NCBI RefSeq assembly: GCF_003789055.1
Contig: NZ_ML119084.1
Location: forward strand, 372,001 to 436,000
Direction: 5' to 3'
DNA length: 64,000 bases
Source: Histidinibacterium lentulum
GTDB lineage: Bacteria; Pseudomonadota; Alphaproteobacteria; Rhodobacterales; Rhodobacteraceae
The notes beneath the pieces were generated by a model, which was not told where the DNA came from, searched no databases, and saw nothing but the letters and a program-made list of their open reading frames with translations. Position 1 is the first letter of the stretch; every line of letters starts with the position of its first letter. Of the stretch, positions 8,558 through 16,795 are shown piece after piece. The translations under genes and the position numbers were made by a program.

Positions 8558-9480
8558 GGAACCGGGGCTCCCCTCTGCCGGTCCTGCGGCACCGCAAGAT
8601 CCGCGCGCCGCTCCAGCTCCCTGTGCCGAATAGACACCCGCTCTCCCGCCTCCGCAAGCGCCGCCGCCAGATGCTCGGTCAGCGTCACGGAGCGGTGTTG
8701 CCCGCCGGTGCAGCCGAAGCCGATGCTCAGATGGCTCTTGCCCTCCTGCCGGAAGGCGGGGAGCAGCGACTGCACCAGGTCGCGCACGCGGTCGAAGAAG
8801 GGGCCGTACCGGGGATCGCCGTGCACATGGGAGACGACGCAGGGGTCGAGCCCGCTCAACGGGCGCAGCGCAGCGTCCCAGTGCGGATTCTTCAGGAACC
8901 GCGTGTCGAACACCATGTCGAGCCCGCGCGGCAGGCCGCGCCGGTAGGAGAACGAGGTGACCGACACGACGAGGCCCGCGCTCGCGTCGGTGGCGAACCA
9001 GCGGCCCACCTCCTCCCGGAGCTGGTGCGGGCTCAGGGGGCCGGTGTCGATCAGCACGTCCGCCCGGGCGCGGATCGGCTGCAGCAGGTCCCGTTCGCGC
9101 CGGATCCCGGTCAGCGGCGCCTCGGTCGGGCTGAGCGGATGGCGGCGCCGGGTCTCGGCATAGCGCCGGACCAGCGTGTCCTCGTCCGCATCCAGATAGA
9201 GCAGCAGCACGCCGAGGCCGGCATGGCCCGACAGCCCCTCGATCAGCTCCTTCAGCGCATCGACGCTGAAGTCGCGGTTGCGCACGTCGAGGCCCAGCGC
9301 AAGAGGCCGGCCGAGGGGCGGCCCCTCCACCACCCTCGGGGCGAGGCTGATCGGCATGTTGTCGATCACCTCGTAGCCCAGATCCTCCAGCGCCTGAATA
9401 CAGGTCGACCGGCCCGCGCCGGACGGCCCGGTGACGAGCACCAGCCGCGTCTCCTCTCCGGTTTCGGGAACCGATGTCAT
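8554..9480 (-). CDS. rapZ: RNase adapter protein RapZ (YvcJ-type nucleotide-binding protein)
   Basis: 308 residues. The ATG at 9480 overlaps the hprK stop as ATGA and is preferred to an in-frame start at 9510 that would overlap hprK by 34 bp. Walker A is GPSGAGRS (18-25). The C-terminal domain carries [20 protein letters not shown] and [14 protein letters not shown], both RapZ hallmarks. RapZ guides RNase E in enterobacteria; its role in alphaproteobacteria is less clear but the link with hprK and PTS genes is a conserved arrangement. Confidence 0.95.
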   Translation of the reverse strand: MTSVPETGEETRLVLVTGPSGAGRSTCIQALEDLGYEVIDNMPISLAPRVVEGPPLGRPLALGLDVRNRDFSVDALKELIEGLSGHAGLGVLLLYLDADEDTLVRRYAETRRRHPLSPTEAPLTGIRRERDLLQPIRARADVLIDTGPLSPHQLREEVGRWFATDASAGLVVSVTSFSYRRGLPRGLDMVFDTRFLKNPHWDAALRPLSGLDPCVVSHVHGDPRYGPFFDRVRDLVQSLLPAFRQEGKSHLSIGFGCTGGQHRSVTLTEHLAAALAEAGERVSIRHRELERRADLAVPQDRQRGAPVP

Positions 9481-9905
9481 GCGTGTCGTCCCGCCTTCAG
9501 GCACTGCCATACTGCAGCTGCAAAATGGGGGGCGTTTGACCGCAGGATCAAGGGGACCTCTCGTCCGAGAAAGCTTATCGTCCTTTGCGGCGGCAGGCGT
9601 TCGGTCTCGGTCTCGCCGAGATCGACCGCCAGCTCCACGGTCGCGCCCGGCGCGGTCGGCGCGCGCAGGATGCCCACGCCGCGCGCCTCGATCAGCCCCC
9701 GCGTGGCCGGGGCGGCGGTGGCAAGGAGTCCTTCCGTCGTGGCCTCGAGACGGGTCGTGTCATCGGCCACGAGCGCCGCGCCGCAGGCCATCAGCTGCAG
9801 CGCGAGGGCGGACTTTCCGGAGCCGCCGGGCCCAAGAATAACAAGGCCCCGGCCCCCGGTCGCCACGGTCGTCGCGTGGAGCGTGAGGCCGGACCGAGCC
9901 GCCAT
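9477..9905 (-). CDS. hprK: HPr kinase/phosphorylase, short alphaproteobacterial form
   Basis: 142 residues, only the C-terminal kinase domain of the family; the short form is normal in alphaproteobacteria. Walker A is GPGGSGKS (25-32), followed by the acidic VADDTTRLE loop and the region [11 protein letters not shown], which corresponds to the HprK signature. It phosphorylates the regulatory Ser of HPr. The start is the ATG 7 bp after the chvG stop; reading further upstream in frame only enters chvG. Confidence 0.93.
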   Translation of the reverse strand: MAARSGLTLHATTVATGGRGLVILGPGGSGKSALALQLMACGAALVADDTTRLEATTEGLLATAAPATRGLIEARGVGILRAPTAPGATVELAVDLGETETERLPPQRTISFLGREVPLILRSNAPHFAAAVWQCLKAGRHA

Positions 9906-9912
9906 CCCGGCG

Positions 9913-11628
9913 TCAGACCGGCAGACCCACGACGAAGCGGGCGCCGAGGGGCTCGGACACCGGGTCGGCCTCGGTCGGGCGGATGTTCTCGGCCCAGATG
10001 GCGCCGCCGTGGGCCTCCACGATCTGCTTGGAGATCGCGAGGCCGAGACCCGAATTGTTGCCGAAATGGTCTGGCGGCCGCTCGGAGTAGAAGCGTTTGA
10101 AAATCTTCGTGAGCGCGCTGTCGGGGATGCCCGGACCGGTGTCCTCGACCACCACGAGCACGCGGTTGTCGCGCTGCCGCACCCAGAGCCGGATCGCGTC
10201 GCCGTCCTCGCAGAAGGAAATGGCATTGCTCACGATGTTGACGAAGACCTGCGCCAGCCGGCCCTCGAGCCCCTGGATCATGATCGGGCCGGGCGGCAGA
10301 TCGGTGATGAAATCGATCCCATTGGTCTCGGCCTCCCGGCCCAGATGCTCCGCGAGACGTCCCAGCATCTGCAGCAGATCGAAGCTCTCCTCCTCCTCCT
10401 TGACGAGCTCCGCGTCGAGCCGCGAGGCGTTGGAAATGTCGGAGACCAGCCGGTCGAGCCGGCGCACGTCGTGGTCGATGATGTCGAGGAGCTTCTCGCG
10501 CTGGTCCGCGCGCTCGACCCGCCGGAGCGTGCCGACCGCCGATCTGAGCGAGGCGAGCGGGTTCTTGATCTCGTGCGCCACGTCGGCGGCGAACTGCTCG
10601 TTCAGTTCGATGCGCCCGTGCAGCGCCGCGACCATTCCACGAAGCGCCCCCGACAGGCGGCCGATCTCGTCCGGTCGCCCCGACAGATCGGGGATCCGGA
10701 CCTTGCGCGGGGACATCTTCCGGGCGTTCCGGTCGCGGCCGATCTCCGCCGCGGCGGCGAGATCGGCGATGGGGTTGGCGATGGTCGAGGCGAGCATCAG
10801 GCTCAGCACGACGGACACCACGACGCCCACGAGGAACATCTGGAGAAGCTGCTCCCGCTCGCCGCGGACGAGGGCGTCGACCTCTCCCGAGGCGGAGGTG
10901 AGCACCACCGCGCCGATCGGCGTGCCGCCCTGCAGGATCGGGGCGGCCGCGACGTAGAAGGACCGTCCCTCGGGGTCGGTGAGACCGCGCAGCGTCGGCG
11001 TGCCGCCGAGCGCCCTCTGCGCCTCCGCCACGCCGGGATCCGCCGCGTCGCGCACCGGGACGATCTGCTGGCCCGGGGCGAACAGGCCGACGAAGGTATC
11101 CCAGACGCCGAACAGCAGGTCCGTCAGGAAGGTCGGTTCGCCCGCCTCCACGGCGGCGGTCGCCGCGACGGAGACGATCAGGGCGCCGTCCGCACCGTGC
11201 ACCGCGACCCTCGATCCGCTGCTCAGGTCGAGCACGCCGAGAGTGGCCGCGGGATCGAGCCCGCCCGGCCCCAGCGTCATCGCGCCGTCGGGGGGCAGCT
11301 GCGCCTCGAATACGCTGGCGATGAGCGCCGCGTTGTTCAGCAGGGCCTGCCCGCGCTGGTTGCCCAGATTGTCGCGGCTGGGATTGAGATAGAGAACGCC
11401 CGCGACCATGACGATCAGCGCGAGCAGGTTGAAGGTGATGATCTTGCGCGCCAGCGGCGAGGAGATCAGCCCGCGCAGCCCGCGCGCGCGCCGGGTTTCG
11501 CGGAGCGCCATGTCGGCGGCCGCCTCGGGCGCGACCCAGTCGTCGCCCAGCACGACGGCCTCGGTCCCGGCCGCTGCACGGCGGACGGAACCGAGGTCAT
11601 GGATGTCGATCTTGGGCGCGATGGTCAC
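9913..11628 (-). CDS. chvG: Sensor histidine kinase ChvG (ExoS-type)
   Basis: About 571 residues from a GTG at 11628, 16 bp after chvI; upstream in-frame codons lie inside chvI. One membrane helix is at about residues 45-65 (IITFNLLALIVMVAG), a periplasmic domain follows with ALLNNAALIASVFEAQLP, and a second helix is at LVGVVVSVVLSLML with a HAMP-like segment. The H-box is FAADVAHEIKNPLASL; N and G boxes (VNIVSNAISFCE, DTGPGIP, NNSGLGLAISKQ) complete the kinase. It controls acid/envelope responses, and in other alphaproteobacteria central carbon genes including pckA. Confidence 0.93.
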   Translation of the reverse strand: MTIAPKIDIHDLGSVRRAAAGTEAVVLGDDWVAPEAAADMALRETRRARGLRGLISSPLARKIITFNLLALIVMVAGVLYLNPSRDNLGNQRGQALLNNAALIASVFEAQLPPDGAMTLGPGGLDPAATLGVLDLSSGSRVAVHGADGALIVSVAATAAVEAGEPTFLTDLLFGVWDTFVGLFAPGQQIVPVRDAADPGVAEAQRALGGTPTLRGLTDPEGRSFYVAAAPILQGGTPIGAVVLTSASGEVDALVRGEREQLLQMFLVGVVVSVVLSLMLASTIANPIADLAAAAEIGRDRNARKMSPRKVRIPDLSGRPDEIGRLSGALRGMVAALHGRIELNEQFAADVAHEIKNPLASLRSAVGTLRRVERADQREKLLDIIDHDVRRLDRLVSDISNASRLDAELVKEEEESFDLLQMLGRLAEHLGREAETNGIDFITDLPPGPIMIQGLEGRLAQVFVNIVSNAISFCEDGDAIRLWVRQRDNRVLVVVEDTGPGIPDSALTKIFKRFYSERPPDHFGNNSGLGLAISKQIVEAHGGAIWAENIRPTEADPVSEPLGARFVVGLPV

Positions 11629-11644
11629 GCCGATGCCCCGGGAT

Positions 11645-12346
11645 TCAGTCTTCGTTGTAGCGGTAACCGATGCCGTAGAGAGTCTCGATGGCCGAGAACT
11701 CGTCATCGACGGCGCGCATCTTCTTGCGCAGGCGCTTGATGTGGCTGTCGATGGTGCGGTCGTCGACATAGACCTGATCGTCGTAGGCCACGTCCATCAG
11801 CTGGTCGCGTGACTTGACGAAGCCGGGACGCTGGGCCAGCGCCTGCAAGAGCAGGAATTCCGTGACCGTGAGGGCGACGTCCTGGCTCTTCCAGGTCACC
11901 GCGTGGCGCAGCGGGTCCATCGTCAGGTTGCCGCGGACCATGACCTTGGTCTCCTCGGTCGCCTCGGGCACGTCGCCGGCGATGGCGTCCTGCCGGCGCA
12001 GCAGCGCGCGGATCCGCTCCACCAGCAGGCGCTGGCTGAACGGTTTCTTGACATAGTCGTCGGCGCCCATGCGCAGGCCCAGGACCTCGTCGATCTCGTC
12101 GTCCTTGGAAGTCAGAAAGATGACCGGCATCGCGGACTTCTGGCGCAGCCGCTGGAGCAGGTCCATCCCGTCCATGCGGGGCATCTTGATGTCGAGCACG
12201 GCCATGTCCGGCATGCGCCGGTTGAACGCGTCGAGGGCGGTCTGGCCGTCATTGTAGGTTTCAACCTCGAAGCCCTCTGCTTCGAGCGTCATCGAGACGG
12301 ACGTCAGGATGTTCCTGTCATCGTCCACCAGGGCGATCTTGGACAT
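11645..12346 (-). CDS. chvI: Response regulator ChvI (OmpR family)
   Basis: 233 residues. The receiver has the acidic DDD at 8-10, phosphoacceptor Asp52 in [11 protein letters not shown], Thr in FLTSKDDE and Lys in YVKKPFSQ. The C-terminal OmpR winged helix ends in [12 protein letters not shown], a typical end. It is the cognate regulator of ChvG encoded just downstream. The gene is divergent from pckA. A 19-codon out-of-frame ORF starts 31 bp upstream and overlaps its start. Confidence 0.96.
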   Translation of the reverse strand: MSKIALVDDDRNILTSVSMTLEAEGFEVETYNDGQTALDAFNRRMPDMAVLDIKMPRMDGMDLLQRLRQKSAMPVIFLTSKDDEIDEVLGLRMGADDYVKKPFSQRLLVERIRALLRRQDAIAGDVPEATEETKVMVRGNLTMDPLRHAVTWKSQDVALTVTEFLLLQALAQRPGFVKSRDQLMDVAYDDQVYVDDRTIDSHIKRLRKKMRAVDDEFSAIETLYGIGYRYNED

Positions 12347-12656
12347 GTTTTTGCTGCCTTCTCTGCTCTTGTGACATGTTTTGCCTGTCTTTCCGCAAGC
12401 TTCTGCTCAAATCCGGGAACGAATCAATCCCTGGGGGCCACACTGTCTCTGCCCCGTGGCCCAATTGCGCCGCAAATGTGTTGATTTCCGGTTGACGCCG
12501 CCCCGGAGCCGACACCACGCGCCGCGCGGCAACAAGGTTGCGCTAACATCGAAATGGTTGCGCTAACCGTCGCAAACCCCTCTGTTCACAGGCAAATCGA
12601 CCGTGTTACGCGAGTCCGGCGGGGCAGTCCCGCAAGATTATTTCGGAGCGGATGGA
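12347..12656. promoter_or_regulatory. Divergent chvI-pckA control region with tandem 12-bp direct repeats
   Basis: This 310-bp gene-free stretch separates chvI and pckA. The 12-mer GGTTGCGCTAAC occurs twice, at 12536-12547 and 12556-12567, exactly 20 bp start to start (about two helical turns), about 90-120 bp before the pckA start. That geometry suits side-by-side binding of a regulator. The shared GCGCTAAC also occurs at 3005-3012 ahead of etfB. Towards chvI, the segment ACATGTTTT plus a GC-rich tail is duplicated around the start. No convincing -10/-35 pair could be fixed. Confidence 0.45.
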
Positions 12657-14255
12657 ATGGACATCGGTCGCGTCAATCCTGGGATGAAGCTGGAGCACCA
12701 AGGCATCACGGGGCTGGGCTCTGTCCATTACAACCTCGACGAGGACGGTCTCCGGGAGGCCTCGCTCGCGCGCGGCGAGGGCACCGAGGGGCAGAACAAG
12801 ACCCTGCTCGTGACCACCGGAAAGTTCACCGGCCGGTCGCCCAAGGACAAGCATGTCGTGCGCACGCCGACCACCGAAGACGTGATCTGGTGGGAGAACA
12901 ACGCCCCGATGTCGCCCGAGGGCTGGGCGCGGCTCAAGGCCGACATGATGGCCCACATGCAGGGCCGCGACTACTTCGTGCAGGACCTCTTCGGCGGGGC
13001 CGACCCCGAGCACCGGCTCGACGTGCGTCTCGTGACCGAACTCGCCTGGCACGGCCTCTTCATCCGGCACATGCTGCGCCGTCCCGCGGCCGAGGAGCTC
13101 GACAACTTCGCGCCCGAGTGGACGATCATCAACTGCCCCTCGTTCTTCGCGGACCCCGAGCGTCACGACTGCCGCACCGACACGGTCATCGCCTTCAACT
13201 TCGACGAGAAGCTGATCCTCGTGGGCGGCACCGAATACGCGGGCGAGAACAAGAAATCCGTCTTCACCCTGCTGAACTACATCCTGCCGGAGAAGGGCGT
13301 CATGGCGATGCACTGCTCCGCCAACCACGCCAAGGACAACCCCGTGGACGCGGCGATCTTCTTCGGCCTGTCGGGCACCGGCAAGACGACGCTGTCGGCC
13401 GATCCGAACCGCACGCTGCTGGGCGACGACGAGCACGGCTGGTCAGAACGGGGCCTCTTCAACTTCGAGGGCGGTTGCTACGCCAAGACGATCAGCCTCT
13501 CGCCCGAGGCGGAGCCCGAGATCTACGCCACCTGCTTCATGCGGAACACGGTGATCGAGAACATGGTCTTCGACCCCGAGACCAAGGAGCTCGATTTCGA
13601 GGACGACAGCCTGACGCCGAACATGCGCAGCGCCTATCCGCTGCACTACATCCCGAACGCGAGCGAGAGCGGGATCGCCGGGCACCCGAAGAACATCGTC
13701 ATGCTGACCTGCGACGCCTTCGGAGTGCTGCCGCCCATCGCGCGGCTGACCCCGGCGCAGGCGATGTATCACTTCCTCTCTGGCTTCACCTCCAAGGTCG
13801 CCGGGACCGAGCGCGGCGTGAGCGAGCCCGAGCCCACCTTCTCCACCTGCTTCGGCAAGCCCTTCCTGCCGCGCCGGCCCGAAGTCTACGGCAAGCTCCT
13901 TCAGGAGAAGATCGCCCGCCATGGCGTGACCTGCTGGCTGGTGAACACCGGCTGGACCGGCGGCGCCTACGGAACCGGGCACCGGATGCCGATCAAGGCC
14001 ACGCGCACCCTGTTGACCCATGCCCTCGACGGCAGCCTCGAGGACGGGCAGTTCCGCAAGGATGCGCATTTCGGTTTCGAGGTGCCGCTGTCGTGCCCCG
14101 GCGTCGACGACCGTCTGCTGGATCCCCGCGGCACCTGGGACGATCCCGCGGCCTATGACGCCGCGGCCGAGAAGCTCGTCGAGATGTTCGCCGAGAACTT
14201 CGCGCAGTATGTTCCCTTCATCGACGACGACGTGAAGGCCGTCGCCATCGGCTGA
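12657..14255 (+). CDS. pckA: Phosphoenolpyruvate carboxykinase (ATP)
   Basis: 532 residues from the ATG at 12657, preceded by GGAG 8 bp upstream; an upstream in-frame ATG/TTG at 12603 lacks this site. The P-loop is [18 protein letters not shown], with the metal loop [13 protein letters not shown] and [11 protein letters not shown], and the active-site [13 protein letters not shown]. It converts oxaloacetate to PEP, the first step of gluconeogenesis, and closes C2/fatty-acid assimilation. Length matches the ATP-type family (about 540). A strong hairpin terminator follows. Confidence 0.96.
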   Translation: MDIGRVNPGMKLEHQGITGLGSVHYNLDEDGLREASLARGEGTEGQNKTLLVTTGKFTGRSPKDKHVVRTPTTEDVIWWENNAPMSPEGWARLKADMMAHMQGRDYFVQDLFGGADPEHRLDVRLVTELAWHGLFIRHMLRRPAAEELDNFAPEWTIINCPSFFADPERHDCRTDTVIAFNFDEKLILVGGTEYAGENKKSVFTLLNYILPEKGVMAMHCSANHAKDNPVDAAIFFGLSGTGKTTLSADPNRTLLGDDEHGWSERGLFNFEGGCYAKTISLSPEAEPEIYATCFMRNTVIENMVFDPETKELDFEDDSLTPNMRSAYPLHYIPNASESGIAGHPKNIVMLTCDAFGVLPPIARLTPAQAMYHFLSGFTSKVAGTERGVSEPEPTFSTCFGKPFLPRRPEVYGKLLQEKIARHGVTCWLVNTGWTGGAYGTGHRMPIKATRTLLTHALDGSLEDGQFRKDAHFGFEVPLSCPGVDDRLLDPRGTWDDPAAYDAAAEKLVEMFAENFAQYVPFIDDDVKAVAIG

Positions 14256-14261
14256 ACTTTC

Positions 14262-14297
14262 AGAGGCGCCGGTCCGCAGCTCCGCGCCGGCGCCTCT
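14262..14297 (+). terminator. Hairpin terminator of pckA
   Basis: AGAGGCGCCGG at 14262-14272 pairs perfectly with CCGGCGCCTCT at 14287-14297 (11 bp, 14-nt loop), 7 bp after the pckA stop, followed by a short GCGATTTCC tail. The T-tract is weak, as is common in this GC range. Confidence 0.65.
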
Positions 14298-14308
14298 GCG
14301 ATTTCCTT

Positions 14309-14333
14309 GGAACAACAGCCGGACCCCCCTGTT
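14309..14333 (+). promoter_or_regulatory. Candidate EcfG (general stress sigma) promoter
   Basis: GGAAC at 14309-14313, a 17-bp spacer, then GTT at 14331-14333, ending 37 bp before the ATG of the repeat/PRC-barrel protein. The known alphaproteobacterial EcfG consensus is GGAAC-N16/17-(C)GTT. The base before GTT is T rather than C. The same arrangement and the same 37-bp distance occur before the Mn-catalase gene. Confidence 0.5.
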
Positions 14334-14369
14334 CGAGAGTCGTAAGATACTCACGAAGAGGAGAGGTCC

Positions 14370-15830
14370 ATGACCACCACCACTCGAAAGACGCTTACGC
14401 TCCTGGCCGGTACTGCGCTGACGCTGAGCCTCGCCACGTCGGCTCCCGCCCAGACCCGTCTCGAGATCGACGAGGATCAGGCCGCCGGCCTGAACCAGGA
14501 CTGCCAGCAGCTCATCGACCGTCTGCAGGAGGCCGACAACCTCGTCCCCGACGACGACGTCGAGGTCGTCGTCGACGCTCTGAACCGTGACGATGCGGAC
14601 GCCTGCGCCGAACTCGCCCTGACCATGGACGAAGAGGACCAGATGCAGGGCGAGGAGCAGCAGCAGGCCGAAGGCCAGCAGCAGCAGGACGAGACCGACG
14701 GCGAGCTCTCGGCCGCCGAGACCGACTCCGCCACCGAGACCGAGCAGGAGACCGAAACCGCCGAAGTGACCGAGGAGGTCACGGTGACGGAAACGGCCGA
14801 GCTCGAAGGCGATGCCCGGGTCACGGTGCCCGAGCCCGAGGTCGACGTCCAGGTTCCCCCGCCGGAAGTGAACGTCACGCAGCAGCAGCCCTCCGTCGAC
14901 GTGACCGAGCAGCCCTCGCAGATCGAGGTGCGGCAGGAACAGCCCTCGGTGTCGGTCGAGATTCCCGAGCTCATCGTCCGCGTGGAGATCCCCGCGCCCA
15001 CGATCTACGTCCAGACCTCCGACCCCGAGGTCGCCGTCAACATGATGGACCCCGACGTCGAAGTGACTCAGGGCGATCCGCAGATCACCGTGCGCCAGCC
15101 CGATCCCGAGCTCGAGCTTGATCTCGGCGTCGAGGACACCGAGGGCGAGGCCCAGGCGCAGCGGATCGAAACGGACGCCGCCGACGGCACCGAAGAAGTT
15201 GCGGGCGACACGCAGATCGAGAGCACGAGCCCGCAGGTCACGTTCGAGACCGCTCAGGGCGAGCCGCAGGTCAACATCAACTCGTCCGACCCGGAGATCA
15301 GCTACGAAGGCTCCGAGCCGAACGTGAACGTCACCTTCACCGAAGAGCCGACCGTCGAGATCGCGAACGTCGGCCAGCCGACGATCCAGTTCGAGACGCC
15401 GGAGCAGCGTGAAGAGCGTCGCCAGCAGGCCAGCGCGTCCGCCCAGGAGAGCGGTGAGCAGGGCGCCGACCAGCAGCAGGCCGACGCGACCGACCAGCAG
15501 TCCGGCGGCGATTCCATGAACGCCGAAGGCAGCATGGACGGTCAGATGACCATCGGCGACCTGATGGACCTCGAGGTCATGACCCCGGACGGCGAGAGCC
15601 TCGGCACGCCAACCGATTTCGTCCGCTACGAAGGTCAGGTGCTGATGATCCTGGGCGATGCCGAAGCCCTTGGCCTAGGCCAGAATGCCGGCATCCCGCT
15701 CGACCATGTGGCCTATGACGGCGACCAGCTGGCACTCGTCGAACTCGACGACGAAGCGCAGCAGATTGCCGAGGACTACGAGTACAGCGAAGAAGACGCG
15801 GTCGAGCGCGATCTTCCGGTCCAGCAATAA
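14370..15830 (+). CDS. Secreted acidic protein with proline/valine nonapeptide repeats and a C-terminal PRC barrel
   Basis: 486 residues behind a strong ribosome site (GAAGAGGAGAGG). Residues 1-28 are a signal peptide ending APAQ. A short helical segment with two Cys follows (QDCQQLIDRL, ADACAEL), then Gln/Glu/Thr-rich low complexity (about 90-150). Residues about 152-255 hold some ten units of about 9 residues with the pattern P-x-V-x-V (PEVDVQV, PEVNVTQQQ, PDVEVTQGD, PQITVRQPD), with more degenerate units to about 345. The C terminus (about 390-475) is a PRC-barrel domain (IGDLMDLEVMTPDGESLG...IPLDHVAYDGDQLALV). Very acidic. Function is unknown; the promoter suggests general-stress control. 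Confidence 0.75.
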   Translation: MTTTTRKTLTLLAGTALTLSLATSAPAQTRLEIDEDQAAGLNQDCQQLIDRLQEADNLVPDDDVEVVVDALNRDDADACAELALTMDEEDQMQGEEQQQAEGQQQQDETDGELSAAETDSATETEQETETAEVTEEVTVTETAELEGDARVTVPEPEVDVQVPPPEVNVTQQQPSVDVTEQPSQIEVRQEQPSVSVEIPELIVRVEIPAPTIYVQTSDPEVAVNMMDPDVEVTQGDPQITVRQPDPELELDLGVEDTEGEAQAQRIETDAADGTEEVAGDTQIESTSPQVTFETAQGEPQVNINSSDPEISYEGSEPNVNVTFTEEPTVEIANVGQPTIQFETPEQREERRQQASASAQESGEQGADQQQADATDQQSGGDSMNAEGSMDGQMTIGDLMDLEVMTPDGESLGTPTDFVRYEGQVLMILGDAEALGLGQNAGIPLDHVAYDGDQLALVELDDEAQQIAEDYEYSEEDAVERDLPVQQ

Positions 15831-15842
15831 GCGACCCCTCGA

Positions 15843-15862
15843 CCGGGCGCTCCGGCGCCCGG
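15843..15862. terminator. Hairpin between convergent genes
   Basis: CCGGGCGC (15843-15850) and GCGCCCGG (15855-15862) form an 8-bp stem with a TCCG loop between two convergent stop codons, 12 bp past the first. There is no T-tract, so it may act as a bidirectional transcript end or only protect 3' ends. Confidence 0.45.
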
Positions 15863-15882
15863 CTCGCTTTCGCGGCGCGGTC

Positions 15883-16650
15883 TCAGACGAGGCCGCGCCG
15901 CACGAGATTCAGCCCCGCGATCAGCAGCACGGCGAGCGTGGCCGTGCGGAAGGTCTCCTGGTCGATCCGGTCCTGGATGCGGAACCCCACCGCCATCCCT
16001 GCCAGTGCCGGCACGATGAGCAGGGCGGAGAACCAGACCGTCTGCCCGTTCAGCACGCCGGAGCGCAGATGGCCGAGCAGCAGCATCACCGAGCCGAGCC
16101 CGTAGATCACCCCCTGGACCGTGATCTGCCGCACCTTGGGCGTCTCCACCGCGACAAGATAGAGCAGCGTCGTCGGCCCCCACGTCCCCGCGAGCCCCCC
16201 GATCGCCCCCGACAGGAACCCCGCCACGAAGGACATCGACCGCCGCCACGCGGGCGGAATGATGATCCTCAGCCCCAGAAGCTGGATCGCGCAAAGGAGC
16301 GTGACCGTTGCGCCCAGCGCGAGAAAGATGGCGTCGGCAGGCAGGATCGTCAGGAACTGGGCCGAAATCAGGATCATCGTGCAGACGATCAGGATGTACG
16401 CCCAGAATTCGCGGACCGCCTCCAGCGCACCTTGCAGGCCCGCCCGCACCACCTGCAGGCCGTTGGCCAGCAGGATCGGCAGGATCACTCCCGCCACCAC
16501 CAGCTGCGGCTCGAGCATCATGCCCATGCCCGACACCATGATCAGCGGCATGGCAAAACCCACGGCGCCCTTCACCACGCCCGCGACAAGGGTGACGCCG
16601 ATGGAAAAGAGGATGAGGGACAGCGGCAGAAGGTCGGTGAGAGGCTCCAT
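15883..16650 (-). CDS. TSUP family membrane permease (TauE/SafE-like)
   Basis: 255 residues with about eight hydrophobic helices and the TSUP pattern of two similar halves, each starting with a Gly-rich motif: VAGVVKGAVGFAMPLIM in the first and VAGFLSGAIGGLAGTWGPT in the second. Such proteins export or import small organic or inorganic sulfur or carbon anions; the substrate cannot be read from the sequence. It is convergent with the repeat/PRC-barrel gene and divergent from the probable mcd gene, with about 145 bp of shared upstream region. Confidence 0.88.
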   Translation of the reverse strand: MEPLTDLLPLSLILFSIGVTLVAGVVKGAVGFAMPLIMVSGMGMMLEPQLVVAGVILPILLANGLQVVRAGLQGALEAVREFWAYILIVCTMILISAQFLTILPADAIFLALGATVTLLCAIQLLGLRIIIPPAWRRSMSFVAGFLSGAIGGLAGTWGPTTLLYLVAVETPKVRQITVQGVIYGLGSVMLLLGHLRSGVLNGQTVWFSALLIVPALAGMAVGFRIQDRIDQETFRTATLAVLLIAGLNLVRRGLV

Positions 16651-16795
16651 GAGGCCCGATAGCGCATGGCCTCACACACCGCACCAGCAAAACGACCGCG
16701 ACAGTTTTGTACTGGAATGGCGCCTTTTGAGACTTATTATTGCGCTGCATCTGCGAAGGCTCTATCTGGGCCGAAACCGATTCAGGAGCGAGCCC

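Noticed and set aside
9906-10226. Longer hprK start
   Set aside because: The in-frame extension lies wholly inside chvG and is unconserved; the ATG at 9905 follows the chvG stop directly.
8623-11739. A 1038-codon open frame on the plus strand
   Set aside because: It runs antisense through rapZ, hprK and chvG; its translation is Arg/His/Pro-rich without any domain, as expected of antisense frames at this GC content.
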